From the NCBI RefSeq assembly GCF_020443705.1, contig NZ_JAIZZK010000009.1:61783-125782 (forward strand): a stretch of 64,000 nt of DNA, written 5' to 3'. This document shows positions 46,407-55,726 of this stretch, in pieces. The notes beneath the pieces were generated by a model that was not told where the DNA came from, did not search any database, and saw only the letters and a program-made list of their open reading frames with translations. Made by a program: the position numbers and the translations under genes. The stretch's first letter is position 1; every line of letters begins with the position of its first letter. Source of the DNA: Clostridium algoriphilum (GTDB taxonomy: Bacteria; Bacillota; Clostridia; Clostridiales; Clostridiaceae).

Positions 46407-47645
46407 ATGAAAATCACGTTAATGGAAGATGCCACATTGTATATAAAAGCAAATAATCAATGCAAAATTGAATTAGGAAATAACATTGTGTTATTTGAAA
46501 ATGACTTTGAACTAGAAGAATTAAAAAAACAATCACCTTATTTTTTTGCATTAAAAGATGTAGCACATGAAAATAACAAATGTGTGTTGAATTACGAAAT
46601 AGAAGAAGGATATGAATCATTTTTTAAAGCAAAACAATATTCAGAAGTTATAAGGCTTTCAATACTAGAAAAGGTGTTAGAGATAGATCCATTAAATAAT
46701 TTCACGGAAAAAGTTTTACTACACCCAAGAAATATATATTTTAAAAATTTTAAAACAATAAAGTTTTTGTATAGGAGTAATCAATTTTTGCCAAGTGTTA
46801 AAAATTTAGCCGAAATTGATCAATATAAATTATTAATTTTATCCATGCTTAGTAAATACTCATATGAAAAGTTTAAAATTAAAAAAATAGAGTTATTAGA
46901 AAAAGAAAATGATAATTTTTTAAATGTAATTGAAAATGCGAATACAGTTTCAGAATTACATGAATTAATAAGAGAAAAGTTATTTAAAGATGAAACAAAC
47001 TTTTTTAGAAATTTAGAAGAAGATAATAAAAAAAATAAAATAAATAAAATACAATCAAAACTTATTGTTGGCGGCGTAATTATTGTAATTGTAGCAATCG
47101 CAATAATTATAAATATAGTACAGATTAAAAATTATAGAATTTTAGCAGCCCAGCAAATAAAAAGTGCAAATAATAGTCAACAAGCTTATGAATGCCTAGC
47201 AAAAGGTGAAAATGATACAGGGATTAAAAAACTAAAAGAAACTAACCCAAGTAATAATGAATTAGCAGAAGCCTATTTTATAGTAGGAAAATATGATAAT
47301 GCAATTAATACTAACAAAGATTGTGCAAAAAAAGTTGTATTAAAATTATATGAAGATAAGGAAGAAAAGAAAATATTAGACCTTAAAACAAAAAATAAAT
47401 ATATTGAAGTTGAAAGAGAAATTTTAAGTTTTAATAGAAATGCTTTATTGCTTGATAAAGAAATTGTGCAAGATGAAGAACAGTTGTTAAGAATCGCTAA
47501 TGTTTTCTTGAAAAATAATGACATAGCAAATGCAAAAGGAATAAATACCAAATTAAATAATGAGCTGTTAAAAAATGAAATACAAAAATCTGAAAAAGCA
47601 GTAATAGATAAAGCTAAAGCCACTAAAGAAGCTGCAGCTAAATGA
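46407..47645 (+). CDS. EssB/YukC-like membrane protein inside the T4SS operon
   Basis: A 412-aa protein with the layout of the type VII secretion component EssB/YukC. The cytoplasmic N-terminal ~215 residues resemble its pseudokinase domain (QSPYFFALKDV, YEIEEGYESFF, EKVLLHPRNIYF). There is a single transmembrane helix (LIVGGVIIVIVAIAIIINIV, about 219-240). The C-terminal helical-repeat domain (LAEAYFIVGKYDNAI, RIANVFLKNNDIANAKG) ends in a Lys/Glu/Ala-rich tail. Order, topology and local motifs support the similarity, which is inferred by eye. The equivalent position in staphylococcal plasmids is TrsF. Its stop overlaps the next start (ATGA). Confidence 0.66.
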   Translation: MKITLMEDATLYIKANNQCKIELGNNIVLFENDFELEELKKQSPYFFALKDVAHENNKCVLNYEIEEGYESFFKAKQYSEVIRLSILEKVLEIDPLNNFTEKVLLHPRNIYFKNFKTIKFLYRSNQFLPSVKNLAEIDQYKLLILSMLSKYSYEKFKIKKIELLEKENDNFLNVIENANTVSELHELIREKLFKDETNFFRNLEEDNKKNKINKIQSKLIVGGVIIVIVAIAIIINIVQIKNYRILAAQQIKSANNSQQAYECLAKGENDTGIKKLKETNPSNNELAEAYFIVGKYDNAINTNKDCAKKVVLKLYEDKEEKKILDLKTKNKYIEVEREILSFNRNALLLDKEIVQDEEQLLRIANVFLKNNDIANAKGINTKLNNELLKNEIQKSEKAVIDKAKATKEAAAK

Positions 47646-48607
47646 AGTTTAAATTAATTAAATTTATAATTGGGTTAATTATTTTTCTTTTAGTTGTTAT
47701 AATGGCTATTTTTGGAAATGGAAACGCTGGGTCTACAGGAAAAGCAAAAGTTCCTGATAAAATATCAAGATGGAGACCTATAGTACAAGAATATTGTAAA
47801 AAGTACAAATGTAGTGAGTATGTAGATTTTCTATTAGCTTTAATGTATCAAGAAATTGGAGAGACAGATACACTTGATGTTATGCAAAGTTCAGAAAGTA
47901 TAAACCTTTCACCTAATACAATAAAAGATCCAATTCGAAGCATTGATTCAGGAGTCAAACATTTTAAAAGTGTTCTTGATTATGGAAATAGTAAAGGTGT
48001 TGATTTCAAAACTATAGTTCAAAGTTATAATTTCGGTAGTGGATATATAGATTATGTAAGTAGCAATGGTAAAAAACATACTAAAGAGCTTGCAACAAGT
48101 TTTTCAGCAAAAGAAGCGTCAGTATATGGTTGGAGTAGTTATGGTGATGTAAATTATGTTGATCATGTAATGAACAAGGTAGACAAGCCTGTAGAGGGTG
48201 AACACAATACAAATATCGCACTAGAAGATACTAAGTATACTGATTTGATGAAAGTAGCTTTAAAATATGAAGGTCGACCATATGTATTTGGAGGAAGTAG
48301 CCCAGCTCAAGGTTTTGATTGTTCAGGCATAATTCAATATGCATATTCACAGGTAGGTGTTAAATTAAGTAGAACAGCACAAAATCAATTCGATCAAAGT
48401 ACAATAGTTCCATCTAGTGAAGCAAAACCAGGTGATTTAGTGTTTTTTACAGGTACTTATGATTGTCCTGATTATATTACACATGTTGGCATATATGTAG
48501 GAAACAATAAAATGTATCAATCTGGTGGTTCTGGTTTAGGGTATATTGATTTAACTAAACCGTATTATCAAGAACATTTAGTTGGAATTGGAAGAATAAA
48601 TAAATAA
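47642..48607 (+). CDS. bifunctional muramidase-NlpC/P60 cell-wall hydrolase (VirB1-like)
   Basis: A 321-aa protein. It has an N-terminal membrane anchor or signal (LIKFIIGLIIFLLVVIMAIF), then a lysozyme-like domain (about 40-165) with the probable catalytic Glu in ALMYQEIGET and SYNFGSGY, then an NlpC/P60 domain (about 200-321) with Cys in GFDCSGIIQYAY and His in YITHVGIYVG; the third polar residue appears to be Gln in MYQSGG. This is the CwlT/TrsG-type hydrolase that opens peptidoglycan for the conjugation channel. It is translationally coupled to the EssB-like gene by a 4-base overlap. Confidence 0.9.
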   Translation: MKFKLIKFIIGLIIFLLVVIMAIFGNGNAGSTGKAKVPDKISRWRPIVQEYCKKYKCSEYVDFLLALMYQEIGETDTLDVMQSSESINLSPNTIKDPIRSIDSGVKHFKSVLDYGNSKGVDFKTIVQSYNFGSGYIDYVSSNGKKHTKELATSFSAKEASVYGWSSYGDVNYVDHVMNKVDKPVEGEHNTNIALEDTKYTDLMKVALKYEGRPYVFGGSSPAQGFDCSGIIQYAYSQVGVKLSRTAQNQFDQSTIVPSSEAKPGDLVFFTGTYDCPDYITHVGIYVGNNKMYQSGGSGLGYIDLTKPYYQEHLVGIGRINK

Positions 48608-48621
48608 AGTGGGTGGATCAA

Positions 48622-49203
48622 ATGCAAAAAAAAATAATTTCAATTGTAATAACATCAATTGTAATAAATTTAATATTTATATTTGTGGTAATTGGTCAAA
48701 AAATAGATGTTAAAAATAAAAATGATGAAATAAGAACATTAACTTCTAAAAGTGAAAATTTAAATAAGAAAGTAAAAGAATATGATACAAATAGTAATAC
48801 TCAAGCATTATTAACTGATGAGAAAGTAAAAAATAATATAGGTAATTTCATTGATGCCCAGTTTAATTATACTAACAAAAATTATAAAAATCGATTTGAA
48901 AATATAAAAAAATATGTAACAACTGATGTATACAATGCATTAAAAGGAGCGGGAAATATAGAAGCACCAACGACAAGTATTCAAAGTAAAGTAGAAAATT
49001 TGAATATTTATTTAACAACAAATAACAATCAAGCAATTACCGCATTAGTAAATATTACGACAACATATTCAGTTCAAGGAGTTGAAGGCAAACCAATAAA
49101 TCAAATTTATGAACTGGAGTCAAAAGAACAAGAAAAAGATAAATGGATGATAACAAAATGTACTTTAATGGGTAATTTCCAACCATATTCAACAAATAAG
49201 TAA
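48622..49203 (+). CDS. membrane-anchored VirB8-like protein
   Basis: 193 aa: a single N-terminal membrane helix (IISIVITSIVINLIFIFVVIG), a short coiled-coil linker (IRTLTSKSENLNKKVKEY), and an extracellular domain of about 120 residues whose helix-then-strand pattern (FIDAQFNYTNKNYKNRFENI, then ALVNITTTYSVQG and DKWMITKCTLMG) fits the NTF2-like fold of VirB8/TraM proteins. The fold assignment is inferred from pattern, not from a signature motif. ATG 48622 is chosen with GGGTGG just upstream; GTG 48613 is inside the RBS. Confidence 0.6.
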   Translation: MQKKIISIVITSIVINLIFIFVVIGQKIDVKNKNDEIRTLTSKSENLNKKVKEYDTNSNTQALLTDEKVKNNIGNFIDAQFNYTNKNYKNRFENIKKYVTTDVYNALKGAGNIEAPTTSIQSKVENLNIYLTTNNNQAITALVNITTTYSVQGVEGKPINQIYELESKEQEKDKWMITKCTLMGNFQPYSTNK

Positions 49204-49214
49204 GGAGTGAGAAA

Positions 49215-51035
49215 ATGAAAAAAATAAAATTCTTTTCTTATTTAATAATGACTTTGATGTTAGAAATAGTTGTTTTATGTGTATCAGTTGCAATATCAAC
49301 ACTTGAACAATATAAAGTTAAAAATATGACATCGGAAATAATGAAAGAAAGATTTTTAAATTTATTGTTTCACCCAATTAGTTCAATATCAGAAATGATA
49401 AGTGGAAAAAATTCAGTTATAATTATTGGAACTATAATAGTTTTATTATATATGATTTATATAATTTATAAATCATCAGACAAAGACATTTACAAAGTTG
49501 AAGAAAAATATGCGGTACATGGTTCAAGTCGATATGCTAATAACAAAGAAATATTTGTTAAAAATGAAACTATAGGTGTTCCAGTGAAACAGATGTTTAA
49601 AGATTTAGAAAGTAGCATGGAAATAAAAAGTGAAAACATTGAAAAAAAGAATGAGTTTAACTATTCTTCAACAAGTGGTGGTATAATTCTAGGAATAAAA
49701 GACGGTAAAGTTTTAATTCAGCCAACTAATTCAAAATTACCTAACCGAAATCATTTTGTAGTTGGGGGTCCGGGTTCTTTAAAAACTCAAAGTTATATAA
49801 TTTCAAATGTTTTGCATGAAAAAGAGTGTTCAATTGTAGTAACAGATCCCAAAGGTGAAGTTTATGAATTGACCGCAGAAGTAAAACGGAAACAAGGTTA
49901 TGAAGTCCACGTAATTAATTTTGATGATATGAGATATTCAGATAAATACAATTGTTTTGATTATGTAAAAAAAGATAGAGATGCAACGACAGTAGCCAAC
50001 ACATTAGTCGCAGCAAAAAACAATCCCAAAAATAAAGATATTTGGTACAATTCACAAGTAAGTTTATTGAAAGCATTAATTTTATATAATATATATGAAA
50101 TGCCAAAGGAAAACAGGAACATAACAGGGGTACTAAACTTTTTACAAGAGTTTGACCCTGAAGCGGATGAATCAGGAGTAAGCGAACTTGACGAACAATT
50201 TATGAGATTAGATAAAAAACATCCAGCACGTAGAGCATACGAATTAGGGTTTAAAAAATCAGTAGAAAAGACAAGAAGTAGTATTATGATCTCATTATTA
50301 ACAACTATAGGAGATTATGTGGATGAAGAAGTTGCAACATTTACAGAAAGTTCGGACTTCTATGTAGGAGATATAGGAAAAAGAAAAATCGCATTATACG
50401 TAATAATCCCAGTAATGGATAGCACTTGGGAAGGACTTATAAATTTATTCTTCAATCAAACTTTTCAAGAACTTTATACGATTGGGGCTAACAATAATAC
50501 AAAGTTACCACAGTCGGTTATATTTTACTTAGATGAATTCCCCAATTTAGGACGTTTGGATGATTATGAAAGATTCTTAGCCACTTGCAGAGGATATGGT
50601 ATTGCTTGTTGTACTGTTTTACAAAACATAACTCAATTACAAGATAGATATGGTAAAGAACAAGCAGAATCAATTTTAGGAAACTGCGGCGTTAAATTAT
50701 GTCTAGGCAATGTGAATGATACAACTGCGGAATATTTTTCAAGGTTAATAGGTAAATCAACAGTAAAGGTCAACACTGGGTCAAATTCAAAATCACGTGG
50801 AGAAAAGAAGTCAAGTTCATCATCCAAAAGCTTTTCTTACACAGGTAGAAATTTAATGAATGCGGATGAAATATTAACGATGAATCCAGATGAATCTATA
50901 TGTATTATAACTGGAAAGTATCCAATGAAATTAAAGAAAACAAAGCAATTTGAACTTTTCCCCAATATAACTAGCAGGTACAGAATAAGTCAAAAAGATT
51001 ATAGAAGAGTAACAGAAAGAAAATTCGAACTATAA
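49215..51035 (+). CDS. virD4: VirD4/TraG-family coupling protein (TrsK-like)
   Basis: 606 aa: two N-terminal membrane helices (about 7-25 and 72-91), a cytoplasmic ATPase with Walker A-type GGPGSLKT near 184-191, DPKGEVYE, Walker B FYLDEFPNLG near 437-446, and TVLQNITQLQDRYG. The coupling protein recruits the DNA-relaxase complex or protein substrates to the T4SS channel. Here it has no relaxase partner within the window. AAGGAGTGA precedes ATG 49215. Confidence 0.93.
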   Translation: MKKIKFFSYLIMTLMLEIVVLCVSVAISTLEQYKVKNMTSEIMKERFLNLLFHPISSISEMISGKNSVIIIGTIIVLLYMIYIIYKSSDKDIYKVEEKYAVHGSSRYANNKEIFVKNETIGVPVKQMFKDLESSMEIKSENIEKKNEFNYSSTSGGIILGIKDGKVLIQPTNSKLPNRNHFVVGGPGSLKTQSYIISNVLHEKECSIVVTDPKGEVYELTAEVKRKQGYEVHVINFDDMRYSDKYNCFDYVKKDRDATTVANTLVAAKNNPKNKDIWYNSQVSLLKALILYNIYEMPKENRNITGVLNFLQEFDPEADESGVSELDEQFMRLDKKHPARRAYELGFKKSVEKTRSSIMISLLTTIGDYVDEEVATFTESSDFYVGDIGKRKIALYVIIPVMDSTWEGLINLFFNQTFQELYTIGANNNTKLPQSVIFYLDEFPNLGRLDDYERFLATCRGYGIACCTVLQNITQLQDRYGKEQAESILGNCGVKLCLGNVNDTTAEYFSRLIGKSTVKVNTGSNSKSRGEKKSSSSSKSFSYTGRNLMNADEILTMNPDESICIITGKYPMKLKKTKQFELFPNITSRYRISQKDYRRVTERKFEL

Positions 51036-51047
51036 TAGGAGGTAATT

Positions 51048-51881
51048 ATGGATATAGGAGCTTCAATTAATAAATATTTCCTAAGTTCTATAAATCAAGT
51101 TTTAGAACAAGCAGCAAATTTCATTGCAAAAATACTTTTTGAACCAAAAGAAATGCCTGATTTTTTCAAAAAAGTATATTTAGTTTTTCTTGGAATAGGT
51201 ATAACAATAATGAGTTGTATTATAGCATTTAAAATAATCCAATACCTGGTAGATGTGAGTAATGACCAAACACAAGCAACAATATGGGAAATAATCACTA
51301 GGGCTGTTAAAGCCTCTTTTATGATTGTTGCAGCTCCAACATTATTGCTATTAATAATAGGAAAAGTAGTTTATCCACTCGGAGATTATATGTTTAAAAA
51401 TGTATCGAAAGATTTAGCAGCTTCAACTGGTAAATATATACTAAGCATTGGGGGTTTATTTTCGCAATCCAATAGCTTTGTACTTATATTAATGACTTTA
51501 TTTATAACAATAGCAGTCGTAAGTTTTTTCTTTAAAATGTGTATATATCATGCAGATTTAATTCTATTACAATTACTATCTATTTGGGCTGCAATATCAA
51601 TGTGCGCTGATGACAACAATTATATGAGTGTTTGGTGGAGAGAAGTATTAAGCCAAATTTCAACAATACTCGTACAAACCTTGTTAATGGGAGGAGTTAC
51701 AACAATTTTGGCAAGTAGTTTTGAATGGTATAATTTAATGCTACTAATCGGATTTTGCTGTCTATTAATAAAAGGTCCAAGTGTTTTACGGTCTATGTGG
51801 TATACAACAGGAAGTGGGAAAACTGCTGTGTCTGCCGGGAAACTGGCCACAAGAAAACTAATGATGAAAGGTGGGCTTTAA
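51048..51881 (+). CDS. TrbL/VirB6-like polytopic membrane protein
   Basis: A 277-aa protein with about six membrane segments (VYLVFLGIGITIMSCIIAF, ASFMIVAAPTLLLLIIG, LILMTLFITIAVVSFFF and others) and a short cytoplasmic tail (TAVSAGKLATRKLMMKGGL). Position after the coupling-protein gene and the topology match the VirB6/TrsL-type channel component. Last gene of the operon. GGAGGT precedes the ATG. Confidence 0.75.
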   Translation: MDIGASINKYFLSSINQVLEQAANFIAKILFEPKEMPDFFKKVYLVFLGIGITIMSCIIAFKIIQYLVDVSNDQTQATIWEIITRAVKASFMIVAAPTLLLLIIGKVVYPLGDYMFKNVSKDLAASTGKYILSIGGLFSQSNSFVLILMTLFITIAVVSFFFKMCIYHADLILLQLLSIWAAISMCADDNNYMSVWWREVLSQISTILVQTLLMGGVTTILASSFEWYNLMLLIGFCCLLIKGPSVLRSMWYTTGSGKTAVSAGKLATRKLMMKGGL

Positions 51882-51999
51882 ATACAAAATTAATAAAAAA
51901 AATTATACGTCAATATTATTATAATATTATTTTAACATATCAAGGTAAAATGAAAATTAATCCAAGCAATACTGTTAGTACTCCAATATAACCTAAAAA

Positions 52000-52031
52000 A
52001 AGGGATTGCTAAAATGCAATCCCTTGGACTT
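52000..52031. terminator. terminator at the end of the T4SS operon
   Basis: AAGGGATTGC (52000-52009), 6-base loop, GCAATCCCTT (52016-52025). The A run (51995-52001) upstream gives T runs for the minus-strand gene, so it may work mainly for that direction; 51882-51999 holds no supported gene. Confidence 0.65.
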
Positions 52032-52039
52032 CCTTATAA

Positions 52040-52255
52040 TTATTTAGTATTTTTGTAATCTAGAATAAAAGCTTCATCATTTTCCATTAAAATATGACCA
52101 GAACTATAAGGCTTACATTCTACGGTTATATAATCTTTTTTCACCATATAATAATCACCCAGTGTATTAGTAATGCATTGTAGTATCTGACTTTCGTAAC
52201 CACTACCAGCATTCATTTCCTGTGTGAATTCTTTTGAAAAGTCCACGTATACCAT
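52040..52255 (-). CDS. small hypothetical protein (71 aa)
   Basis: A 71-aa soluble, acidic protein (MVYVDFSKEFTQEMNAGSGY..., ending FILDYKNTK). Blocks such as QCITNTLGDYYMVKKDYITV suggest a small alpha/beta fold. I do not recognise it. Its ribosome site is weak (AAAGATAAT), but the frame is clean and ends next to a terminator that has T runs in its direction. Confidence 0.5.
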   Translation of the reverse strand: MVYVDFSKEFTQEMNAGSGYESQILQCITNTLGDYYMVKKDYITVECKPYSSGHILMENDEAFILDYKNTK

Positions 52256-52306
52256 ATTATCTTTATTTAAATAAAGACTTTTTATTGTTATAGTAAATTA
52301 AACCAA

Positions 52307-53188
52307 TTATGTTATTGTTATTTCATAACTGGCATTAAATTCTTCACCAACTTCTATTTTGTTAACACCAAGTTTATTCTTAAAAACGTTTGTGGAATCC
52401 TTTAAATCTGCAATGCCATACCAAGGTTCAATACATACAAATGGGGCCATTGTATTAGTTTCTGTGTAATAGGGTGACCATATGCCAACGAAAGGAAAAT
52501 CTTTGAAAGTAACATTAAGAGCCATATCATTATTCGTAGATTTTAATGTTACTTCATCAACTCCATTATAAATTAAGGCATCATTTTTGAATACTTCTGG
52601 TTTTATAGAAATATATTCAGGTGCTTTAACTTTACTTTTCCCCTTTATATAAGGAAGTTCAAATGTATATTTTTCTACATCTTCTTTAGTTTTAAAAGCT
52701 AAATAATAATCTTCTAACTTTTCATCGGATTTAAAAGGTACATTAAAAGCAGGGTGAGCTCCTATTGAAAAATATATAATTTTAGAATCAATATTTTTCA
52801 CATTCCAAAGCACCTTAATACTATTATCATGTAATTCATAAGTAATTAGTAATTCAAAATTATAAGGAAATCTTTTTCTTGTATCTTCATTGGCAATTAA
52901 AGAATATCTTATACTATTCTTATTTTCATTTATTAATTTAAATGTACAATCTCTTGCAAAACCGTGCTGATTCATATTAAAAATTTTATCATCTATGAGT
53001 GTCTCGTTATCTTTAAGTCTACCTACTATAGGGAATAATATAGGCGATTTCCTTCCCCAATAGGTTGAGTCACCACTCCATAGGAAATCTAAATTATGTT
53101 TTTTCGAGAATAACTTGTTGAGTTCTGCTCCATGCTCATTAACTTCTATAAGCAAACTACTGTTTTCTAATATACTGATAAAGGCCAC
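52307..53188 (-). CDS. aldose 1-epimerase family protein (LacX-like)
   Basis: About 293 aa, galactose-mutarotase-like fold: EVNEHGAELNKLF near the start, YWGRKSPILFPIVGRLKD, MNQHGFARD, the catalytic-region His in SIGAHPAFNVPF, and the C-terminal FVCIEPWYGIAD with the conserved Glu. LacX-type members lack an assigned sugar. The start is awkward: GTG 53188 lies inside the GAGGTG ribosome-site sequence, and the family usually begins at about ISILENS, where the codon is ATC. The true start is therefore unsettled. Confidence 0.85.
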   Translation of the reverse strand: MAFISILENSSLLIEVNEHGAELNKLFSKKHNLDFLWSGDSTYWGRKSPILFPIVGRLKDNETLIDDKIFNMNQHGFARDCTFKLINENKNSIRYSLIANEDTRKRFPYNFELLITYELHDNSIKVLWNVKNIDSKIIYFSIGAHPAFNVPFKSDEKLEDYYLAFKTKEDVEKYTFELPYIKGKSKVKAPEYISIKPEVFKNDALIYNGVDEVTLKSTNNDMALNVTFKDFPFVGIWSPYYTETNTMAPFVCIEPWYGIADLKDSTNVFKNKLGVNKIEVGEEFNASYEITIT

Positions 53189-53217
53189 CTCTTTCTAAAA
53201 ATATTATTTTATATTTT

Positions 53218-54324
53218 TTATATTTTAATTAATTCATATTCCTTACTGCCAAGATTTAACTTTACAGCATGGTCAATTGCAACTTTCCAATCAGTTTCAG
53301 GGCTCACATCAGTGAAATGGTCATGATTCTTTTTACCACCTTTATCGAGAAGACTTCCGGCTATAATAGGTTGTGCATTTACCGCATCAGCACAAGCAAC
53401 ATCTAGTGCAACAGGATCAAAGGAAGCAAACATACCAACATCAGGCACAATTGGTACATCGTTTTCTCCATGACAGTCACAGAACGGAGATACATCAATA
53501 ACCAGACTGATGTGGAAGTTTGGACGACCATTTACCACAGCATATGAGTATTCTGCAATTTTTTTATTCAAAATATCATTTGATTCATCTGATGCAGGTA
53601 AAACAGCATCCATAGGACAGACACCAATACATCTACCGCAACCAACACACTTATCGTGATTAATGGTAGCATTCTTCTCTGTTACCGTAATAGCGTTGTG
53701 AGCACAGTTTTTGGCGCATTGACCACAGCCTATACAGTTGTCGCGAGAAATATATGGCTTTCCACTGCTATGCATCTCCATCTTACCTGCGCGGGATCCG
53801 CAACCCATACCTATATTTTTAAGCGTACCACCAATACCAGTTGCTTCATGTCCCTTGAAATGAGTAAGAGAAATAAATATATCTGCATCCATGATGGTAT
53901 GTCCAATTTTCGCCTCTTTCACATATTCTCCACCCTCAACAGGAATTAAAACCTCATCAGTGCCTTTCAATCCATCTCCAATCATCACATGACAGCCTGT
54001 AGAAAATGGAGAAAAACCATTAACATATGCAGAATCCAGATGATCAAGTGCGTTTTTTCTACCACCAACATATAAAGTATTACAATCAGTCAGAAACGGT
54101 TTTCCACCCATTTCCTTCACGATATCCACCACTGTTTTAGCATAATTTGGGCGAAGGTAGGCTAGATTGCCTGGTTCTCCAAAATGAATTTTAATAGCTG
54201 TAAATTTTTTATCAAAATCAATTTGATCAATACCAGCTTTTTTGATTAGACGACTCAATTTTTGCTGCAAATTTTCTTTCATCGTCGTGTGCATATCAGT
54301 AAAATATACCTTTGATTTTTCCAT
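53218..54324 (-). CDS. DUF362 protein with two 4Fe-4S clusters
   Basis: 368 aa: a DUF362 domain (KIHFGEPGNLAYLRPNY, FLTDCNTLYVGGRKNA, SLTHFKGHEATGIGG) with a ferredoxin insert carrying CIGCGQCAKNCAHNAI and CVGCGRCIGVCPMDAV (about 195-240), then the DUF362 C-terminus (SFDPVALDVACADAVN). It is probably an electron-transfer or redox-associated protein; the reaction is unknown. It stands upstream of lacX on the same strand, 29 bases apart. TGGAGG precedes the ATG. Confidence 0.88.
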   Translation of the reverse strand: MEKSKVYFTDMHTTMKENLQQKLSRLIKKAGIDQIDFDKKFTAIKIHFGEPGNLAYLRPNYAKTVVDIVKEMGGKPFLTDCNTLYVGGRKNALDHLDSAYVNGFSPFSTGCHVMIGDGLKGTDEVLIPVEGGEYVKEAKIGHTIMDADIFISLTHFKGHEATGIGGTLKNIGMGCGSRAGKMEMHSSGKPYISRDNCIGCGQCAKNCAHNAITVTEKNATINHDKCVGCGRCIGVCPMDAVLPASDESNDILNKKIAEYSYAVVNGRPNFHISLVIDVSPFCDCHGENDVPIVPDVGMFASFDPVALDVACADAVNAQPIIAGSLLDKGGKKNHDHFTDVSPETDWKVAIDHAVKLNLGSKEYELIKI

Positions 54325-54775
54325 GTTTAATAACCTCCAAGATTTAAAAAAAATTATATTTTAAGAATTAATTTACAAAAAGGGTTCTATAAAAAACATT
54401 ATATTAACCTTAAGTTATTTCTTTCTATTATATATGATTTTTTTAAAAAAAGAAAATATGCACCTTTACGGTAGATACTATACAAAAGGAGAGTAAAGGG
54501 AGCACTAAGTTATTTAACTAGCGTTTCAGCTTTTAATGAAACTTTTAAGTTTGAATAATTTAATATAATTTCAAAGCTATAAATTTATCCGCTTTCTGAG
54601 TTGTTACTGTAAATGGTTTTTCAACCAAGGCTGCTAATACAATGTTGTATTGTATATTGTGCACAATACAGGCGATAATATAAAAAACTAAAAAAATATT
54701 TATAAGTAAAGAAGGGTTAAATAATTTTAGTTACGAGATTGAAACTATTACATAATTGGTGGGGGTTATTCTTTT
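54325..54775 (+). other. 451-base intergenic region between divergent genes
   Basis: No gene. TGTATTGT and ACAATACA form a perfect 8-bp inverted repeat with a 9-base centre near 54649-54673, preceded by an overlapping TACAA/TTGTA pair; this is a candidate operator for the unknown gene at 54776. The rest is AT-rich promoter-like sequence. Confidence 0.4.
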
Positions 54776-55417
54776 ATGTCAGATATTTGGATGTGTGTAA
54801 GGAATATACGGGGTGCTACAGAAGGTAAGTTATTTTTGGGATACGGAGATATTTATAAAGTAATCGAAAAAATTAGATTAACTAGAATGGATAAAGAAAT
54901 AAGACTATTCGTAAGTAATGAAGAAATACATAAATTCTTTAAGAAAGTAGAAAATAGCTATTCAGTATATGGAGTATGGACTGCAAAAAGTTATAACAAT
55001 TTCTTAAGAAAATTACTCAACATTAAGTTAAAAAAGGAATTAGGTCATAGCAGAGTAAATCTAGAGGTTTTTGATAAATATACTCTTTATAGAATTTATA
55101 CAGAATTATTATTATGTCTTTATAAAGTAAGATCAAATGAATTTCTTATACAATTTTCTACAATAATAAGATATCAATTAGAGTCACTAAAGATGATTTA
55201 TGAGAATAAAGATTTAGTTGATTTTGATGAGGAGTTCGAGCAAACAGTAATACAGTTTAAAAAGATATATGAGTTCTGTAAGTCAATGGAATCAAAAGCT
55301 GAGTTAATTGAATTAGATTATAGGGGTAAAGTAATAAAAGAATTAATGGTAAAAAGAAAAGAAATAAATAGATTAAACATATTAATGTTAGATGAAATCA
55401 ATAAAATGAAAGATTAA
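54776..55417 (+). CDS. hypothetical protein (213 aa)
   Basis: Not recognised. A soluble, helix-rich protein with no signal peptide: an N-terminal segment with strands (MSDIWMCVRNIRGATEG, LFLGYGDIYKVIEKI), then long amphipathic helices (FDEEFEQTVIQFKKIYEFCK, ELMVKRKEINRLNILML). The strong GGTGGGGG ribosome site and clean frame support a real gene. Neighbours give no functional hint. Confidence 0.62.
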   Translation: MSDIWMCVRNIRGATEGKLFLGYGDIYKVIEKIRLTRMDKEIRLFVSNEEIHKFFKKVENSYSVYGVWTAKSYNNFLRKLLNIKLKKELGHSRVNLEVFDKYTLYRIYTELLLCLYKVRSNEFLIQFSTIIRYQLESLKMIYENKDLVDFDEEFEQTVIQFKKIYEFCKSMESKAELIELDYRGKVIKELMVKRKEINRLNILMLDEINKMKD

Positions 55418-55726
55418 TTAACCACAGGAAAAAAGCCACTTAAAAAGTGCCTTATATTAAAATCAATTAAAGGCGTGTAACGTTGAATAATTTGCATTAA
55501 TGTTACAACGATTACATAAATTGATATTAGAACATAAGATTTTATAATATTAATATATCACAATTGCTGTGAGTGGTTAATATACTATACTGTATGAAAT
55601 TATTTTGATGTTAATAAAGGGGGAACTCTGATCAGTTTTATATAAAGGAATTTATAATTTTGCTTATTAAAATATATATTATGCTTTATATATATTTTAA
55701 AGTATTATGTAGGGAGGTATTGTGGC
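55418..55726 (+). other. 309-base gap with short hairpins
   Basis: A small hairpin (GCCACTT/AAGTGCC region, 55434-55452) may weakly terminate the preceding gene. TGTAAC/GTTACA (about 55477-55508) and TCACA/TGTGA (about 55559-55574) pairs follow. No gene was found; a TATACT-type -10 for the next gene lies near 55583. Confidence 0.35.

Noticed and set aside
51890..51985. Hydrophobic minus-strand frame downstream of the T4SS operon
   Set aside because: About 18 hydrophobic codons without start codon or RBS and with a stop just upstream; not a supportable gene.
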